DNA of 43,378 bases. Origin: Muribaculaceae bacterium (lineage in GTDB: Bacteria > Bacteroidota > Bacteroidia > Bacteroidales > Muribaculaceae). The DNA lies in the NCBI GenBank assembly GCA_022484565.1, contig JAKVKZ010000020.1:1-43378 (forward strand), read 5' to 3'. How positions within the stretch are numbered: position 1 is the first letter of the stretch; each line of letters starts with the position of its first letter. Below the pieces are notes generated by a model. That model had not been told where the DNA came from. It worked only from the letters and a program-made list of their open reading frames with translations, and ran no database searches. Of this stretch, positions 24,860 to 33,184 are shown piece by piece. The position numbers and the translations under genes were made by a program.

Positions 24860-26238
24860 TGGGAGCTTTAAAACAATATATCGACTTTTATCGCACTAAC
24901 TCGGCTGAAATCGATGCCAATTCCGCGCCTGCACTCAATGCTTTGAGGCAAAAGGCTCTCGAGGCACTCGATGGCAAGGAGTTGCCGCATAAAGGCGAGG
25001 AAAATTACGAGGTCACTGATGTCGATGCCCTTTTCGCTCCCGATTATGGTATCAACGTGAACCGCCGCCCGCTCGATGTTGACATTGCCGAGGCTTTCCG
25101 CTGCGACGTGCCTAACATGAGCACTTGGCTCTATGTGGCTGTCGGCGACATCTATCGCTCCAGCCGCACTGCCGGCTTGAATATGCCTGCGTCTGTAATT
25201 GTCGGTTCTCTCCGCGAGGCTGCGATTGCTCACCCTGAAATTGTCGCGAAATATTATGGCAAATATGCTTCGCTCGACGATGCCCATGTGGCTCTGAATT
25301 CGCTGCTTGCTCAGGACGGGCTGCTTGTCTATGTCCCTTCAGGTGTGGTTCTTGAACGTCCTGTACAGCTTGTCAACATCATGAATGCCGCTGCAAAAAT
25401 CATGGCTTTCCGCCGTATTCTTGTCGTGGTTGAGGATGGTGCTCAGGCCCGTCTGCTTGTTTGCGACCACACTCAAAAGGTCGATGAGGATTGCCTTGCT
25501 TCACAGGTCGTTGAAATTTATGTTGGTGCTGATGCCACTTTCGATTATTACGACATTGAGGAAACTGGCGTTCACACTCACCGCGTCTCTTCACTTTTTG
25601 TCCATCAGGAGGCTGGTTCCAACGTTCTTGTTGATGGTATCACTCTGATGAACGGCACTTCACGCAACGATTACCGCATCGATTTCTGTGGCGAACACGC
25701 TGAAACGCGCTTGCTCGGAATGGCTATCTCCAATGGCGACCAGCACATCGACAATCACACTTTCATTGCCCACAATGCTGCCGCATGCACGAGCAACGAA
25801 CTTTTCAAATATGTCCTCGACGACAATGCGCAAGGGGCTTTTTCCGGCAAGATTCTTGTCGCGCCCGATTGCCCCAAGACCGAGGCTTATCAGAGCAACC
25901 GCAACATCTGCGCCTCGCCCACTGCGAAGATGCACACCAAGCCGCAACTCGAAATCTACACCGACGATGTCAAGTGCGGTCATGGTGCCACTGTCGGCCA
26001 GCTCGATCAGGAGGCTTTGTTCTATATGCGCACGCGCGGCATTCCTTACGATGATGCCCGCACCATGCTTATGCAGGCTTTCATGAGCGATGTCATCGAT
26101 GCTGTCCGCCTTGATAATCTCAGGGACAGGCTGCATCACCTTGTCGAAAAGCGTTTCGACGGGTCGCTCGCTCTTTGCCGCGACTGTGGCAATGCCTGCC
26201 ATAATAATTCACTGAACAATAAGAATAATAATAAATAG
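24859..26238 (+). CDS. sufD: Fe-S cluster assembly protein SufD
   Basis: 459 residues. The SufB paralogue of the SufBC2D complex. A helical N-terminal region (about 1-110) precedes the beta-helix core (e.g. GLLVYVPSGVVLERPVQLVN) and the C-terminal helical segment with MHTKPQLEIYTDDVKCGHGATVGQLDQEALFYMRTRGI, which includes the conserved CGHG motif. The extreme C-terminus is Cys-rich (ALCRDCGNAC, CxxCxxxC) followed by an Asn/Lys tail; whether the cysteines have a role is unknown. The start overlaps the sufC stop by one base and sufS begins one base after its stop. Confidence 0.95.
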   Translation: MGALKQYIDFYRTNSAEIDANSAPALNALRQKALEALDGKELPHKGEENYEVTDVDALFAPDYGINVNRRPLDVDIAEAFRCDVPNMSTWLYVAVGDIYRSSRTAGLNMPASVIVGSLREAAIAHPEIVAKYYGKYASLDDAHVALNSLLAQDGLLVYVPSGVVLERPVQLVNIMNAAAKIMAFRRILVVVEDGAQARLLVCDHTQKVDEDCLASQVVEIYVGADATFDYYDIEETGVHTHRVSSLFVHQEAGSNVLVDGITLMNGTSRNDYRIDFCGEHAETRLLGMAISNGDQHIDNHTFIAHNAAACTSNELFKYVLDDNAQGAFSGKILVAPDCPKTEAYQSNRNICASPTAKMHTKPQLEIYTDDVKCGHGATVGQLDQEALFYMRTRGIPYDDARTMLMQAFMSDVIDAVRLDNLRDRLHHLVEKRFDGSLALCRDCGNACHNNSLNNKNNNK

Positions 26239-26239
26239 T

Positions 26240-27457
26240 ATGTCCGACTTAGATATAACTGAAATTCGCCGCCAATTTCCTATTCTCTCTCGAGAGGTCG
26301 ATGGGAAGCCTCTCATTTATCTTGACAACGCGGCCACTGCGCAAACTCCGCAGTCTGTTGTGGATTGTATCGACAATGTCTATCATTCCTGCAAGGCCAA
26401 CGTTCATCGTGGTGTGCACACCCTCTCTCAGGAAGCCACCGACCTTATGGAGCAGACGCGCGAAAAGGTTCGTGCCCTCATCAACGCTGAATCCACCGAT
26501 GAGATTATTTTCACCCGTGGCACCACTGAAGCCATCAATCTTGTGGCTTCTTCTTTCAGCGACACTTTCTTTCACGGCGACGACATTATCGTCACTGTCA
26601 TGGAGCATCATTCCAATATTGTCCCTTGGCAGCTCGTCCAGCGCCACAAGCGTGTCATCCTTCATGTCATCCCGATGAATCCCAAAGGTGAGCTTATGCT
26701 CGATGAGTTCAACGATATGTTCACCGACAACACTCGCCTTCTTTCCATCTGTCAGGTTTCCAACGTGCTTGGCACTGTCAATCCTGTCAAGGAGATGATT
26801 AAAATTGCCCACAGCCATGGTGTTCCTGTCCTTATCGACGGTGCGCAGGCTGTACCTCATTCTCATATTGATGTCCGCGACCTTGACGCTGATTTCTACG
26901 CTTTTTCTGCCCACAAGATGTACGGCCCTTCTGGTGTCGGCGTTCTTTATGGCAAGCGTCGTTTCCTTGAAATGATGCCTCCTTATCAGGGTGGTGGTGA
27001 GATGATTGGCCATGTATCGTTTGAAAAGACCACTTTTGCCGACCTTCCTTTCAAATTTGAGGCTGGCACTCCTGATTTTGTGGGTATTGCGGCTTTCGGT
27101 AAGGCCATCGACTTCGTCAATTCCATTGGTATCGACAATATTGCGGCCCACGAGCACGACCTTCTCGTTGCTGCCACCGACGGACTTATGAAGATTCCGG
27201 GCATGCGTATTTTCGGCAATTCGCCTTCCAAGGGTGCTGTTATCTCTTTCCTTGTCGGCGACATTCACCATTACGACATGGGTATGCTTCTCGACAAACT
27301 CGGTGTGGCTGTCCGCACTGGCCATCATTGCGCACAACCGTTAATGACTGCTATGGGTGTTGAAGGCACTGTCCGCGCATCTTTTGCCGTTTACAACACT
27401 TTCGAGGAAGTGCAGGCTTTTGTTGATGCCGTTTCCCGTGTTTCGCAGATGTTCTGA
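26240..27457 (+). CDS. sufS: Cysteine desulfurase SufS
   Basis: 405 residues. A PLP-dependent group II cysteine desulfurase that removes sulfur from cysteine as an enzyme persulfide and passes it to SufBCD. The PLP lysine is Lys226 in SAHKMYGPSG, the catalytic cysteine is Cys364 in RTGHHCAQP, and the PLP-binding RGTTEAINLVA (93-103) and DGAQAVPH (200-207) segments are present. The residue numbers coincide with those of the E. coli enzyme. It is the last gene of the suf operon, followed by a hairpin and a bidirectional terminator. Confidence 0.96.
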   Translation: MSDLDITEIRRQFPILSREVDGKPLIYLDNAATAQTPQSVVDCIDNVYHSCKANVHRGVHTLSQEATDLMEQTREKVRALINAESTDEIIFTRGTTEAINLVASSFSDTFFHGDDIIVTVMEHHSNIVPWQLVQRHKRVILHVIPMNPKGELMLDEFNDMFTDNTRLLSICQVSNVLGTVNPVKEMIKIAHSHGVPVLIDGAQAVPHSHIDVRDLDADFYAFSAHKMYGPSGVGVLYGKRRFLEMMPPYQGGGEMIGHVSFEKTTFADLPFKFEAGTPDFVGIAAFGKAIDFVNSIGIDNIAAHEHDLLVAATDGLMKIPGMRIFGNSPSKGAVISFLVGDIHHYDMGMLLDKLGVAVRTGHHCAQPLMTAMGVEGTVRASFAVYNTFEEVQAFVDAVSRVSQMF

Positions 27458-27466
27458 CATATTCAC

Positions 27467-27490
27467 ATGCGGGATTTCCCCGCATTTTCA
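27467..27490 (+). terminator. Terminator hairpin after sufS
   Basis: A perfect 7-bp stem ATGCGGG/CCCGCAT followed by TTTTC, ten bases after the sufS stop. Confidence 0.65.
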
Positions 27491-27496
27491 CTATAC

Positions 27497-27540
27497 AAAA
27501 GAGGACCGTTTCCGTCATGGAAATGGCCCTCTTTTATTTT
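27497..27540. terminator. Bidirectional terminator between sufS and the aminotransferase
   Basis: AAAAGAGGaCCgTTTCC pairs with GGAAAtGGcCCTCTTTT (one mismatch, one wobble). A-rich and T-rich flanks on both sides allow it to serve both convergent genes. Confidence 0.8.
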
Positions 27541-27553
27541 GTTCGTCTATCTG

Positions 27554-28747
27554 TTATTTCAAGTTCTTCAGTGCCTCTGCTATGCGCTTCGCTGCTTCGC
27601 GGATATTGTCGTCGCTTGTGGCGTAACTCAAGCGTATGTACCCGGGTGCGCAGAATGCTGCGCCGTCAACGGTTGCCACATGTGCCACCTCAAGCAGATA
27701 CATTGCGAGGTCATTGGAATTGTTTATCTCTCTGTCGCCGCATTTCTTTCCGAAATATGCGCTGACTTCAGGGAAAATATAGAATGCTCCTTCGGGATGA
27801 TTGATTTTCAGCCCGGGGATTTCTTTCAGCAGTTTCACTATCAGGTCACGTCTGCGCTCAAAGGCTTGGCGCATTGTCTCCACGCAATCCTGAGGCCCGT
27901 TGTATGCCTCTTCAGCTGCCTTTTGGGCTATTGATGATGCACCTGAGGTATATTGACTTTGCAGTTTGCTGTTTCCTTTCGCTATCCACATTGGAGCGGC
28001 GATGTAGCCTATACGCCAACCTGTCATCGCGTAGGCCTTGCTGACGCCGTTCACTATCACTGTGCGGTCGCACACTTCCTTGAATTGCGATATTGAGTTG
28101 AATTCTCCCGTATAGTTTATATGCTCATAAATTTCATCTGAAAGTATGATTATGTCGGGATGCTTTGCCAGCACGTCGGCCAATCCTTTCAACTCTTCCT
28201 TTGAGTACACGCTGCCTGTAGGATTCGATGGCGAGCATAGCACTATCATTTTCGTCTTGTCGGTGATGGCTGCCTCAAGTTGTGCGGGAGTTATCTTGAA
28301 ATTCTGCTCCACTGTTGCCGGCACCAGCACTTCTTTTCCTTCTGCCAGTTTCACCATCTGCACGTAGCTTACCCATGCGGGGGTAGGAATTATCACTTCG
28401 TCACCCTTGTTTATCAATGTCAGCATTGCGTTGCAGAGCGACTGCTTTGCACCGTTCGACACTACAATCTGCTCTGGCTTGAAGTCATGTCCGTTCTCGC
28501 GCTTCAGTTTTGCGCAGATTGCGTCGCGCAGACTTTTGTACCCCGGCACTGGGGAATAGAACGAGAAATTCTCGTCAATAGCTCGCTTAGCTGCCGCTTT
28601 TATGTGGTCGGGGGTATTGAAGTCTGGTTCTCCCACCGACATGTTTATCACGTCAACGCCTTGCGCTTTCAGCTCGTTGCTTTTCTGCGACATTGCCAAT
28701 GTTGCCGACGGCGATAAAGCCGCTATTCTTTCCGAAATCTGTTCCAT
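27554..28747 (-). CDS. Pyridoxal phosphate-dependent aminotransferase (aspartate type, class I)
   Basis: 397 residues. The start is placed at the ATG at 28747 (MEQISERIAALSPSATLAMS) because the extra 26 upstream codons are Lys/Arg-rich and not like the family. Transfers an amino group, most likely between aspartate and 2-oxoglutarate. Motifs: VGEPDFNTPDHI (38-49), SNGAKQSL (97-104), SPSNPTG (172-178), SDEIYEHI (203-210) and the PLP Lys237 in VNGVSKAYAMTGWRIGY. The C-terminus (PGYIRLSYATSDDNIREAAKRI) is typical of the AspC-Igamma subfamily. Other amino-acid substrates are possible. It is transcribed divergently from the sigma factor. Confidence 0.93.
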   Translation of the reverse strand: MEQISERIAALSPSATLAMSQKSNELKAQGVDVINMSVGEPDFNTPDHIKAAAKRAIDENFSFYSPVPGYKSLRDAICAKLKRENGHDFKPEQIVVSNGAKQSLCNAMLTLINKGDEVIIPTPAWVSYVQMVKLAEGKEVLVPATVEQNFKITPAQLEAAITDKTKMIVLCSPSNPTGSVYSKEELKGLADVLAKHPDIIILSDEIYEHINYTGEFNSISQFKEVCDRTVIVNGVSKAYAMTGWRIGYIAAPMWIAKGNSKLQSQYTSGASSIAQKAAEEAYNGPQDCVETMRQAFERRRDLIVKLLKEIPGLKINHPEGAFYIFPEVSAYFGKKCGDREINNSNDLAMYLLEVAHVATVDGAAFCAPGYIRLSYATSDDNIREAAKRIAEALKNLK

Positions 28748-28963
28748 TTCTTTTCTTGACTTTTTGAGTTTGTTTATTGGTGGCGAATTTACTATTTTTT
28801 TATGAACTCGCCAACTTGCTTTCATTTTTTATGCAGTTTTGCCTTTTTTTGTGTCAAATCTGCTTTCTTGTCTATTTTCTGATTTTTCTCTCTTTTTTCA
28901 TCGTGGTTTTTTAACTTCTTCCTATCTTTACACTCTAACAAGTGAACGGCAATTATTTTGATA

Positions 28964-29518
28964 ATGGCGATTGCTACTGATGATAAGGACATTTTGGCTA
29001 TGTTGCGGTCTCCTTCTCAGCGCGATTTGGGCTTTTCCATCCTGCTGAAGAAATATGGCGAACAACTTTATTGGCACATCCGGCGTATCGTCGTTTCTCA
29101 CGATGATGCCGAAGATGCCATGCAGGAAATGTCTATCAATATTTTTAATGGCATCGGTGGCTTCAAGGAGAAATGCGCCTTATCCACTTGGCTTTATCGG
29201 ATTGCCACCAACGAGGCTTTGCACGTGTTGCGCCAACGCTGCAATTTCCTGCAGAGCATCGACTCTCTCGGCGAATCTCTCACTGAGAAATTGGAGGCTG
29301 AGTCCCATCTCGATGCCAAGTCTGCCGAGGTGCTGTTCCAGAAAGCCCTTTTGCAGCTTCCCGCACAGCAGCGCATTGCTTTCAACTTGCGCTACTATAA
29401 TGAAATGCCCTATGAGCAGATTGCACAAATCACCGGCAAAAATGTCGGAACGCTCAAGACCAATTATCATTTTGCTGTTGAACGTATTAAAAAGTATTTA
29501 AATGAATTTGCCTTATGA
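28964..29518 (+). CDS. ECF-type RNA polymerase sigma factor
   Basis: 184 residues from ATG 28964; an in-frame TTG six bases earlier is less likely. Region 2 spans about 20-90 (LLKKYGEQLYWHIRRIV, DAEDAMQEMSINIFNGIGGF, LSTWLYRIATNEALHVLRQR). Region 4 is at about 120-180 (LPAQQRIAFNLRYYNEMPYEQIAQITGKNVGTLKTNYHFA). It directs transcription of a stress or envelope regulon. The stop overlaps the next gene by four bases (ATGA), the usual arrangement of an ECF sigma with its membrane-bound partner in Bacteroidetes. A near-consensus -7 (TATCTTTA, 28923-28930) precedes it. Confidence 0.92.
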   Translation: MAIATDDKDILAMLRSPSQRDLGFSILLKKYGEQLYWHIRRIVVSHDDAEDAMQEMSINIFNGIGGFKEKCALSTWLYRIATNEALHVLRQRCNFLQSIDSLGESLTEKLEAESHLDAKSAEVLFQKALLQLPAQQRIAFNLRYYNEMPYEQIAQITGKNVGTLKTNYHFAVERIKKYLNEFAL

Positions 29519-29868
29519 ATGATTTTAATCAAATCGGCAAACGGATGCCTTTCTCTGAATCTGAGGGTTATGTTGACTCTTTGATTGATAAATGCGCTGC
29601 GTCTGCTTTGGCTCAGCGTTCCGACCATCACCGCCGCGCTGTCATACGCCGGATTTGCTTCTATTCTTCCGGCATTGCTGCCGCTCTGCTGGTGGCTTTT
29701 CTCCTGTTCTCCCGCTTTCAGACTCAGAATGACTATAAGCGCATCGAAAAGAGCCAGTCGCTCAACGAGGTGCTTAGCTCGCTCAGCGATAAGCAGGTGC
29801 AGGATGTCACTTACTACAATCTTGATGATATCCCCGATTACGATGCCGATCAGGCATCCTCCAATTAA
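29515..29868 (+). CDS. Small single-pass membrane protein, possible anti-sigma partner
   Basis: 117 residues. The N-terminal segment GKRMPFSESEGYVDSLIDK matches the 'KMPYxxPxGYFxxL' motif common in small proteins encoded after Bacteroidetes ECF sigma factors. One membrane segment follows (about 49-66, SSGIAAALLVAFLLFSRF), then an acidic periplasmic tail (LDDIPDYDADQ). It overlaps the sigma gene by four bases. A regulatory, anti-sigma-like role is inferred from position and topology; no zinc-binding anti-sigma motif is present. Confidence 0.7.
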   Translation: MNDFNQIGKRMPFSESEGYVDSLIDKCAASALAQRSDHHRRAVIRRICFYSSGIAAALLVAFLLFSRFQTQNDYKRIEKSQSLNEVLSSLSDKQVQDVTYYNLDDIPDYDADQASSN

Positions 29869-29891
29869 TAATAACTTTAATATTATTTGAA

Positions 29892-30347
29892 ATGAAACGT
29901 ATAGCTCTTATCTTTTCTGTCATCCTGTGCTGCTTTGCCGCATTGTCGGCTGAGCCGAATCTCTCTCAGGACCAGATTGACCGCATTTTCAACGCTAAAG
30001 TGAAGATGATGCAGGACCAGCTCGATTTGTCGCCTGCACAGACTGAAAGGTTTATCCCAGTTTATCGCAGCTACTGCAATGAGGTCCGCAACCTTTTCCA
30101 CTCTCATCCACGCCCCGACAAAAGGGCTGCCACTGTATCATCCGATGCTGCATGTCGGTTTGTTCTCGGCAATTTGAAAACGAAGGAAACTGTGCTTAGA
30201 ATTCAGCAGAAATACATTCCCAAACTAAGCAAAATCCTTTCTCCTCAGCAGCTCCTAATGTTTCTCAAAGTCGAGAGCAATATTCAGCACCAGATAATGG
30301 GCGAACATTCTCGGCGCAACGGCGGTAATCACATGCGTAACCGATAA
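29892..30347 (+). CDS. Periplasmic helical protein, Spy/CpxP-like position and layout
   Basis: 151 residues. A signal peptide (about 1-18, cleaved after LSA) is followed by a mostly helical mature part with MMQDQLDLSPAQTERFIPVY and LSKILSPQQLLMFLKVE, both resembling the LTxxQ-type motifs of Spy/CpxP chaperone-like proteins. The basic, Asn/Arg/His-rich end has no recognised function. It is third in a sigma-membrane protein-periplasmic protein operon, a recurrent Bacteroidetes arrangement suggesting envelope stress sensing. A strong terminator follows. Family membership is inferred, not certain. Confidence 0.65.
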   Translation: MKRIALIFSVILCCFAALSAEPNLSQDQIDRIFNAKVKMMQDQLDLSPAQTERFIPVYRSYCNEVRNLFHSHPRPDKRAATVSSDAACRFVLGNLKTKETVLRIQQKYIPKLSKILSPQQLLMFLKVESNIQHQIMGEHSRRNGGNHMRNR

Positions 30348-30373
30348 TTAGCTTTCATTTGTTCACATGTTCT

Positions 30374-30410
30374 AATGAGGATTCACCGTTTTGGCGAATC
30401 CTCATTTTTG
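30374..30410 (+). terminator. Rho-independent terminator of the ECF sigma operon
   Basis: The stem ATGAGGATTCaCC/GGcGAATCCTCAT with a TTTT loop is followed by TTTTT. Confidence 0.9.
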
Positions 30411-30550
30411 TACCCGCTCCGATTTTTCTTTATTCCTTGTTTTTCAGCTTCTTCAATTGCTTATTTTAGCATCTCGCTCTTTGAAATGCTGAGTGTGCAT
30501 TTTATCATTCCACCGCATTGCGCATCAGTGGATATTTCCCGCCTTTTATT

Positions 30551-30652
30551 AGGTGAAAACCTTGTAACTGTGTGTGCGCACCATAACGGTGAACACCTTT
30601 GTAATGCATCAATGGTTCAATGCGTTACAAGCGGAAAAGGGTGTTCAAGGTT
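30551..30652. repeat. Structured intergenic repeat, copy 3 (diverged)
   Basis: It aligns over its length with the copies at 837 and 989: GGTGAAAACCTTGT, GTGTGTGC, CGGTGAACACC, TCAATGCGTTA and GGGTGTTC are shared. Here the middle forms an 11-bp hairpin TTGTAATGCAT/ATGCGTTACAA (30599-30609 with 30620-30630). The terminal GGTGTCCAGACACC hairpin is lost. Confidence 0.65.
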
Positions 30653-30811
30653 AGCTGTGAAAACATTTTGCATAGGTTATATTGGAAAGCCTTACCTATA
30701 TTTCCACGTTGGCCCAAGGTGGATTCTATCAATTTCCCAAACCCAAGTTTGGAAAATGTCATTACGTGAAAAATACCTCCATAAGGAGTAATATTTTTCG
30801 GATTTTATTGC

Positions 30812-30819
30812 TACCTTTG
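30812..30819 (+). promoter_or_regulatory. Isolated -7 promoter element upstream of the island
   Basis: TACCTTTG matches TAnnTTTG exactly, but no -33 element is found at 19 bases. The first intact gene is 350 bases downstream, so it may be a relic of the gene that was here before. Confidence 0.3.
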
Positions 30820-30903
30820 CTATGTCAGATGATTTCTATTATTGGTTTTTTTCGCAGCACTAAGATAGGTGAATTTTCTTGACATGTCAAGCACTTGTAA
30901 ATC

Positions 30904-30956
30904 TTTGTTCATCAAGTACTTTCACTATTTTATAAATAATATCGCTGCGGAATTAA
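30904..30956. repeat. Imperfect direct repeat, left copy
   Basis: A 53-base segment starting TTTGTTCATCAA and ending TATCGCTGCGGAATTAA. It matches 33316-33367 at about 45 of 53 positions with one single-base gap. The GH92-like remnant begins directly after it. Confidence 0.75.
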
Positions 30957-30958
30957 GG

Positions 30959-31158
30959 GGTTATTCTGGCAAGACATTCACAATAATGACGAACAACAAT
31001 TCCAAGGGTAATGTCTATATTCAATCTGCGATGCTGAATGGTCGTCCGCTAAATAAATGCAATTGAGATTTTCGGATTTAGTGAAAGGCTGTGAGCTAAT
31101 TTTCAATATGGGCAGAACTCCCAACACACAATGGGGAAATATCTCTAACAGTAAATAG
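30959..31158 (+). pseudogene. Frameshifted 3' remnant of a GH92 alpha-mannosidase gene
   Basis: In one frame, 30959-31063 encodes GYSGKTFTIMTNNNSKGNVY followed by IQSAMLNGRPLNK, closely resembling the GH92 C-terminal segment 'NGKTFTI..NNSxxNxYIQSxxLNGKP'. After a stop at 31064 the similarity continues in a different frame (from 31063): SDLVKGCELIFNMGRTPNTQW, like the GH92 ending 'HEDIxKGGxLxFxMGxxPNxxWG', to the stop at 31156-31158. The two pieces are in the right order and spacing for a GH92 C-terminus, so this is the last 65 or so residues of a decayed exo-alpha-mannosidase gene with a frameshift near 31063. The remaining 650 or more residues are absent. The family call is from memory of the motif. 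Confidence 0.7.
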
Positions 31159-31171
31159 AAATACGAAGAAG

Positions 31172-33184
31172 ATGAAAAGAATAATAATTAGTATGATGCT
31201 CCTGACATGGATGATACTTCCATCTGTCGCTTCAGGTAACATCTGCGATAGATGGAAGATAGAACCGGATGGCTGTATCACATGGGTTATTCAAAAGAAT
31301 GACTCTCATTCCGACCACATTGAAATGAGCGGTAGATATATTTCGGCTGTTCTGCGATATGGTGTAAATAGTGATGGACAGTTCAATTTGAACCGAACTT
31401 TCGTTTTCCCTATGTTGAGAACCGTCCCAAACAATACACACGCCAGCTTCATGACTCACATTGCATGGAATCCTTTAAATGTCGTCATGATAGATGGTGC
31501 TATTATGAGCGATGAGAGGGTCGTAAGCATTTCTTTAAAAGGTGCCATGTATGTGACAAGTGTATTCAAGACAAATAGAGATTCTGTATTAGTTCATAGA
31601 ACTCTCTTTCCGTCAACCGACAAGGCTGCATTTATCGAAGTGTACGACATCTCTAATCCTACCGGACAGGATATGACGATTAATATTCCTTCTTTAAAAT
31701 CCGAATTTGAATCGGACACCAAAAAAGGAGTCAATGGAAATGTCTATGTAGTAGATAGTCGGATAGACAAGGCTGGTAACTTCTCCCTGAAAAGTAAAAG
31801 TAGCTTTCGCTTCTCTGTTATCAATAGCGCTTATATAAAAGGTACTCCCCCTATCCAAACAAATAGCGTTGAAGAAGAAATGGCTCAACGACAGAAGCTC
31901 GTGGACTTCTGGATGGGCCATTTAGTATTTGAATCTCCCGACAGTGTCATTAACAGGATGTTCGCTTTCTCAAAAATCAGAGCATGCGAAAGTATCTATC
32001 ACACTAAGGGCGGTCCGATGCATGGTCCTGGTGGCGAAGCTTTTTATGCCGCAATTTGGGCCAACGACCAAGCTGAATACATTAATCCCTATTTCCCATT
32101 TACTGGTTATAAGTATGGTAATGAGTCGGCTTTGAATTCCTTTATGCATTTTGCCCGCTTCATGAATAACCAATGGAAGCCGATACCTAGTTCTATTATT
32201 GCTGAAGGAACAGATATTTGGGACGGTGCAGGCGACCGCGGTGATGCAGCAATGATTGCTTATGGTGCTTCTCGCTACGCATTGGCAAGGGGCAATGAAG
32301 CCGAGGCAAAGCAATTGTTGCCTCTCATTGAATGGTGCCTTGAATATTGCCATCATAAGTTGAATGATGAGGGGGTTGTTGCGTCGAACTCTGACGAACT
32401 CGAAGGTCGCTTTCCTTCTGGAAAAGCTAATTTGAATACTTCTTCACTCTATTATGATGCGCTTATTTCTACTTCTTTCTTAATCAAAGCATTGGGTGGA
32501 GAGAAACAAAAAGCTGATATGTATTACTCTGAGGCTCTAACTATGAGAAAAAACATAGATAAATACTTTGGATGTAATATGGAAGGCTTTGATACTTATG
32601 CTTACTACAAGGGCAATGATAAATTAAGAGCTTGGATTTGCACTCCTTTAGTGATGGGTATTACAGAACGAACTAAAGGAACAATAGAAGCCTTATTCTC
32701 TCCCCGTTTGTGGACAGAGAATGGGTTGCTTTCTGAGGAAGGAAGTAAAACATTCTGGGATCGTTCTACCCTATATGCACTAAGAGGAGTATTCTTTGCA
32801 GGTTATACGGAGAAAGCACTTACTTATCTGAAATACTACTCCAGAAAGCGTTTATTAGGTGAACATGTCCCTTATGCTATTGAAGCATGGCCCGAAGGCA
32901 ATCAAAGACATCTGTCTGCCGAGAGTGGATTGTATGGCAGGATTATCACTGAAGGTATATTCGGAATCCGGCCCGTTGGCTTCAAAAGCTTTCAATTGAC
33001 GCCTCGCCTGCCAAAGGAATGGAATCAGATGGCCCTACGCCATATATGTGCTTTTGAATCTAATTTTGATATCGAGGTGGTTCGGAAAGACCGAAATAAA
33101 CTCGATGTCATTATAAAAGATGGCAATAAGCAAATAATGAGAAAATCCGTCAACGAAGGTAGTCCCCTATTAATAAAGTTATAA
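31172..33184 (+). CDS. Secreted six-hairpin (alpha/alpha)6-barrel glycosidase-like protein
   Basis: 670 residues. A signal peptide (1-20 or so, MKRIIISMMLLTWMILPSVA). An N-terminal beta-sandwich (about 25-230) is followed by an (alpha/alpha)6 barrel (about 240-620) with GGPMHGPGGEAFYAAIWANDQAEYI, EGTDIWDGAGDRGDAAMIAYGASRYAL and the ESGLYGRIITEGIFGIRPVGF segment, reminiscent of GH63/GH78/GH95-type enzymes and glycogen-debranching-like six-hairpin proteins. A beta-sandwich end (LPKEWNQMALRH) closes it. Acidic residues in EGTDIWD and EAWPEGN are candidate catalytic acids; I cannot assign a CAZy family. Base composition and codon use (many AGA/AGG arginine codons) differ from neighbours. It follows a GH92 remnant and is bounded by direct repeats, so transfer or partial loss of a polysaccharide-utilisation locus is plausible. 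Confidence 0.7.
   Translation: MKRIIISMMLLTWMILPSVASGNICDRWKIEPDGCITWVIQKNDSHSDHIEMSGRYISAVLRYGVNSDGQFNLNRTFVFPMLRTVPNNTHASFMTHIAWNPLNVVMIDGAIMSDERVVSISLKGAMYVTSVFKTNRDSVLVHRTLFPSTDKAAFIEVYDISNPTGQDMTINIPSLKSEFESDTKKGVNGNVYVVDSRIDKAGNFSLKSKSSFRFSVINSAYIKGTPPIQTNSVEEEMAQRQKLVDFWMGHLVFESPDSVINRMFAFSKIRACESIYHTKGGPMHGPGGEAFYAAIWANDQAEYINPYFPFTGYKYGNESALNSFMHFARFMNNQWKPIPSSIIAEGTDIWDGAGDRGDAAMIAYGASRYALARGNEAEAKQLLPLIEWCLEYCHHKLNDEGVVASNSDELEGRFPSGKANLNTSSLYYDALISTSFLIKALGGEKQKADMYYSEALTMRKNIDKYFGCNMEGFDTYAYYKGNDKLRAWICTPLVMGITERTKGTIEALFSPRLWTENGLLSEEGSKTFWDRSTLYALRGVFFAGYTEKALTYLKYYSRKRLLGEHVPYAIEAWPEGNQRHLSAESGLYGRIITEGIFGIRPVGFKSFQLTPRLPKEWNQMALRHICAFESNFDIEVVRKDRNKLDVIIKDGNKQIMRKSVNEGSPLLIKL

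Larger units (their letters stand above)
30411..30958. other. Intergenic region at the left edge of the glycosidase island
   Basis: It contains the third, diverged copy of the structured repeat (30551-30652), a near-palindrome CCACGTTGGCCCAAGGTGG at 30704-30722, a hairpin CCCAAACccaaGTTTGG (about 30734-30753), an isolated exact -7 element TACCTTTG (30812-30819) and the left copy of the flanking direct repeat (30904-30956). No credible intact gene. Confidence 0.55.

Noticed and set aside
26249..27337. A 362-codon open frame antisense to sufS
   Set aside because: sufS is certain from its catalytic residues, and the antisense product resembles no family.
30762..30776. A possible parS-like site (ACGTGAAA) upstream of the island
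   Set aside because: Only one half of the TGTTTCACGTGAAACA palindrome is present. No full parS was found near parAB.
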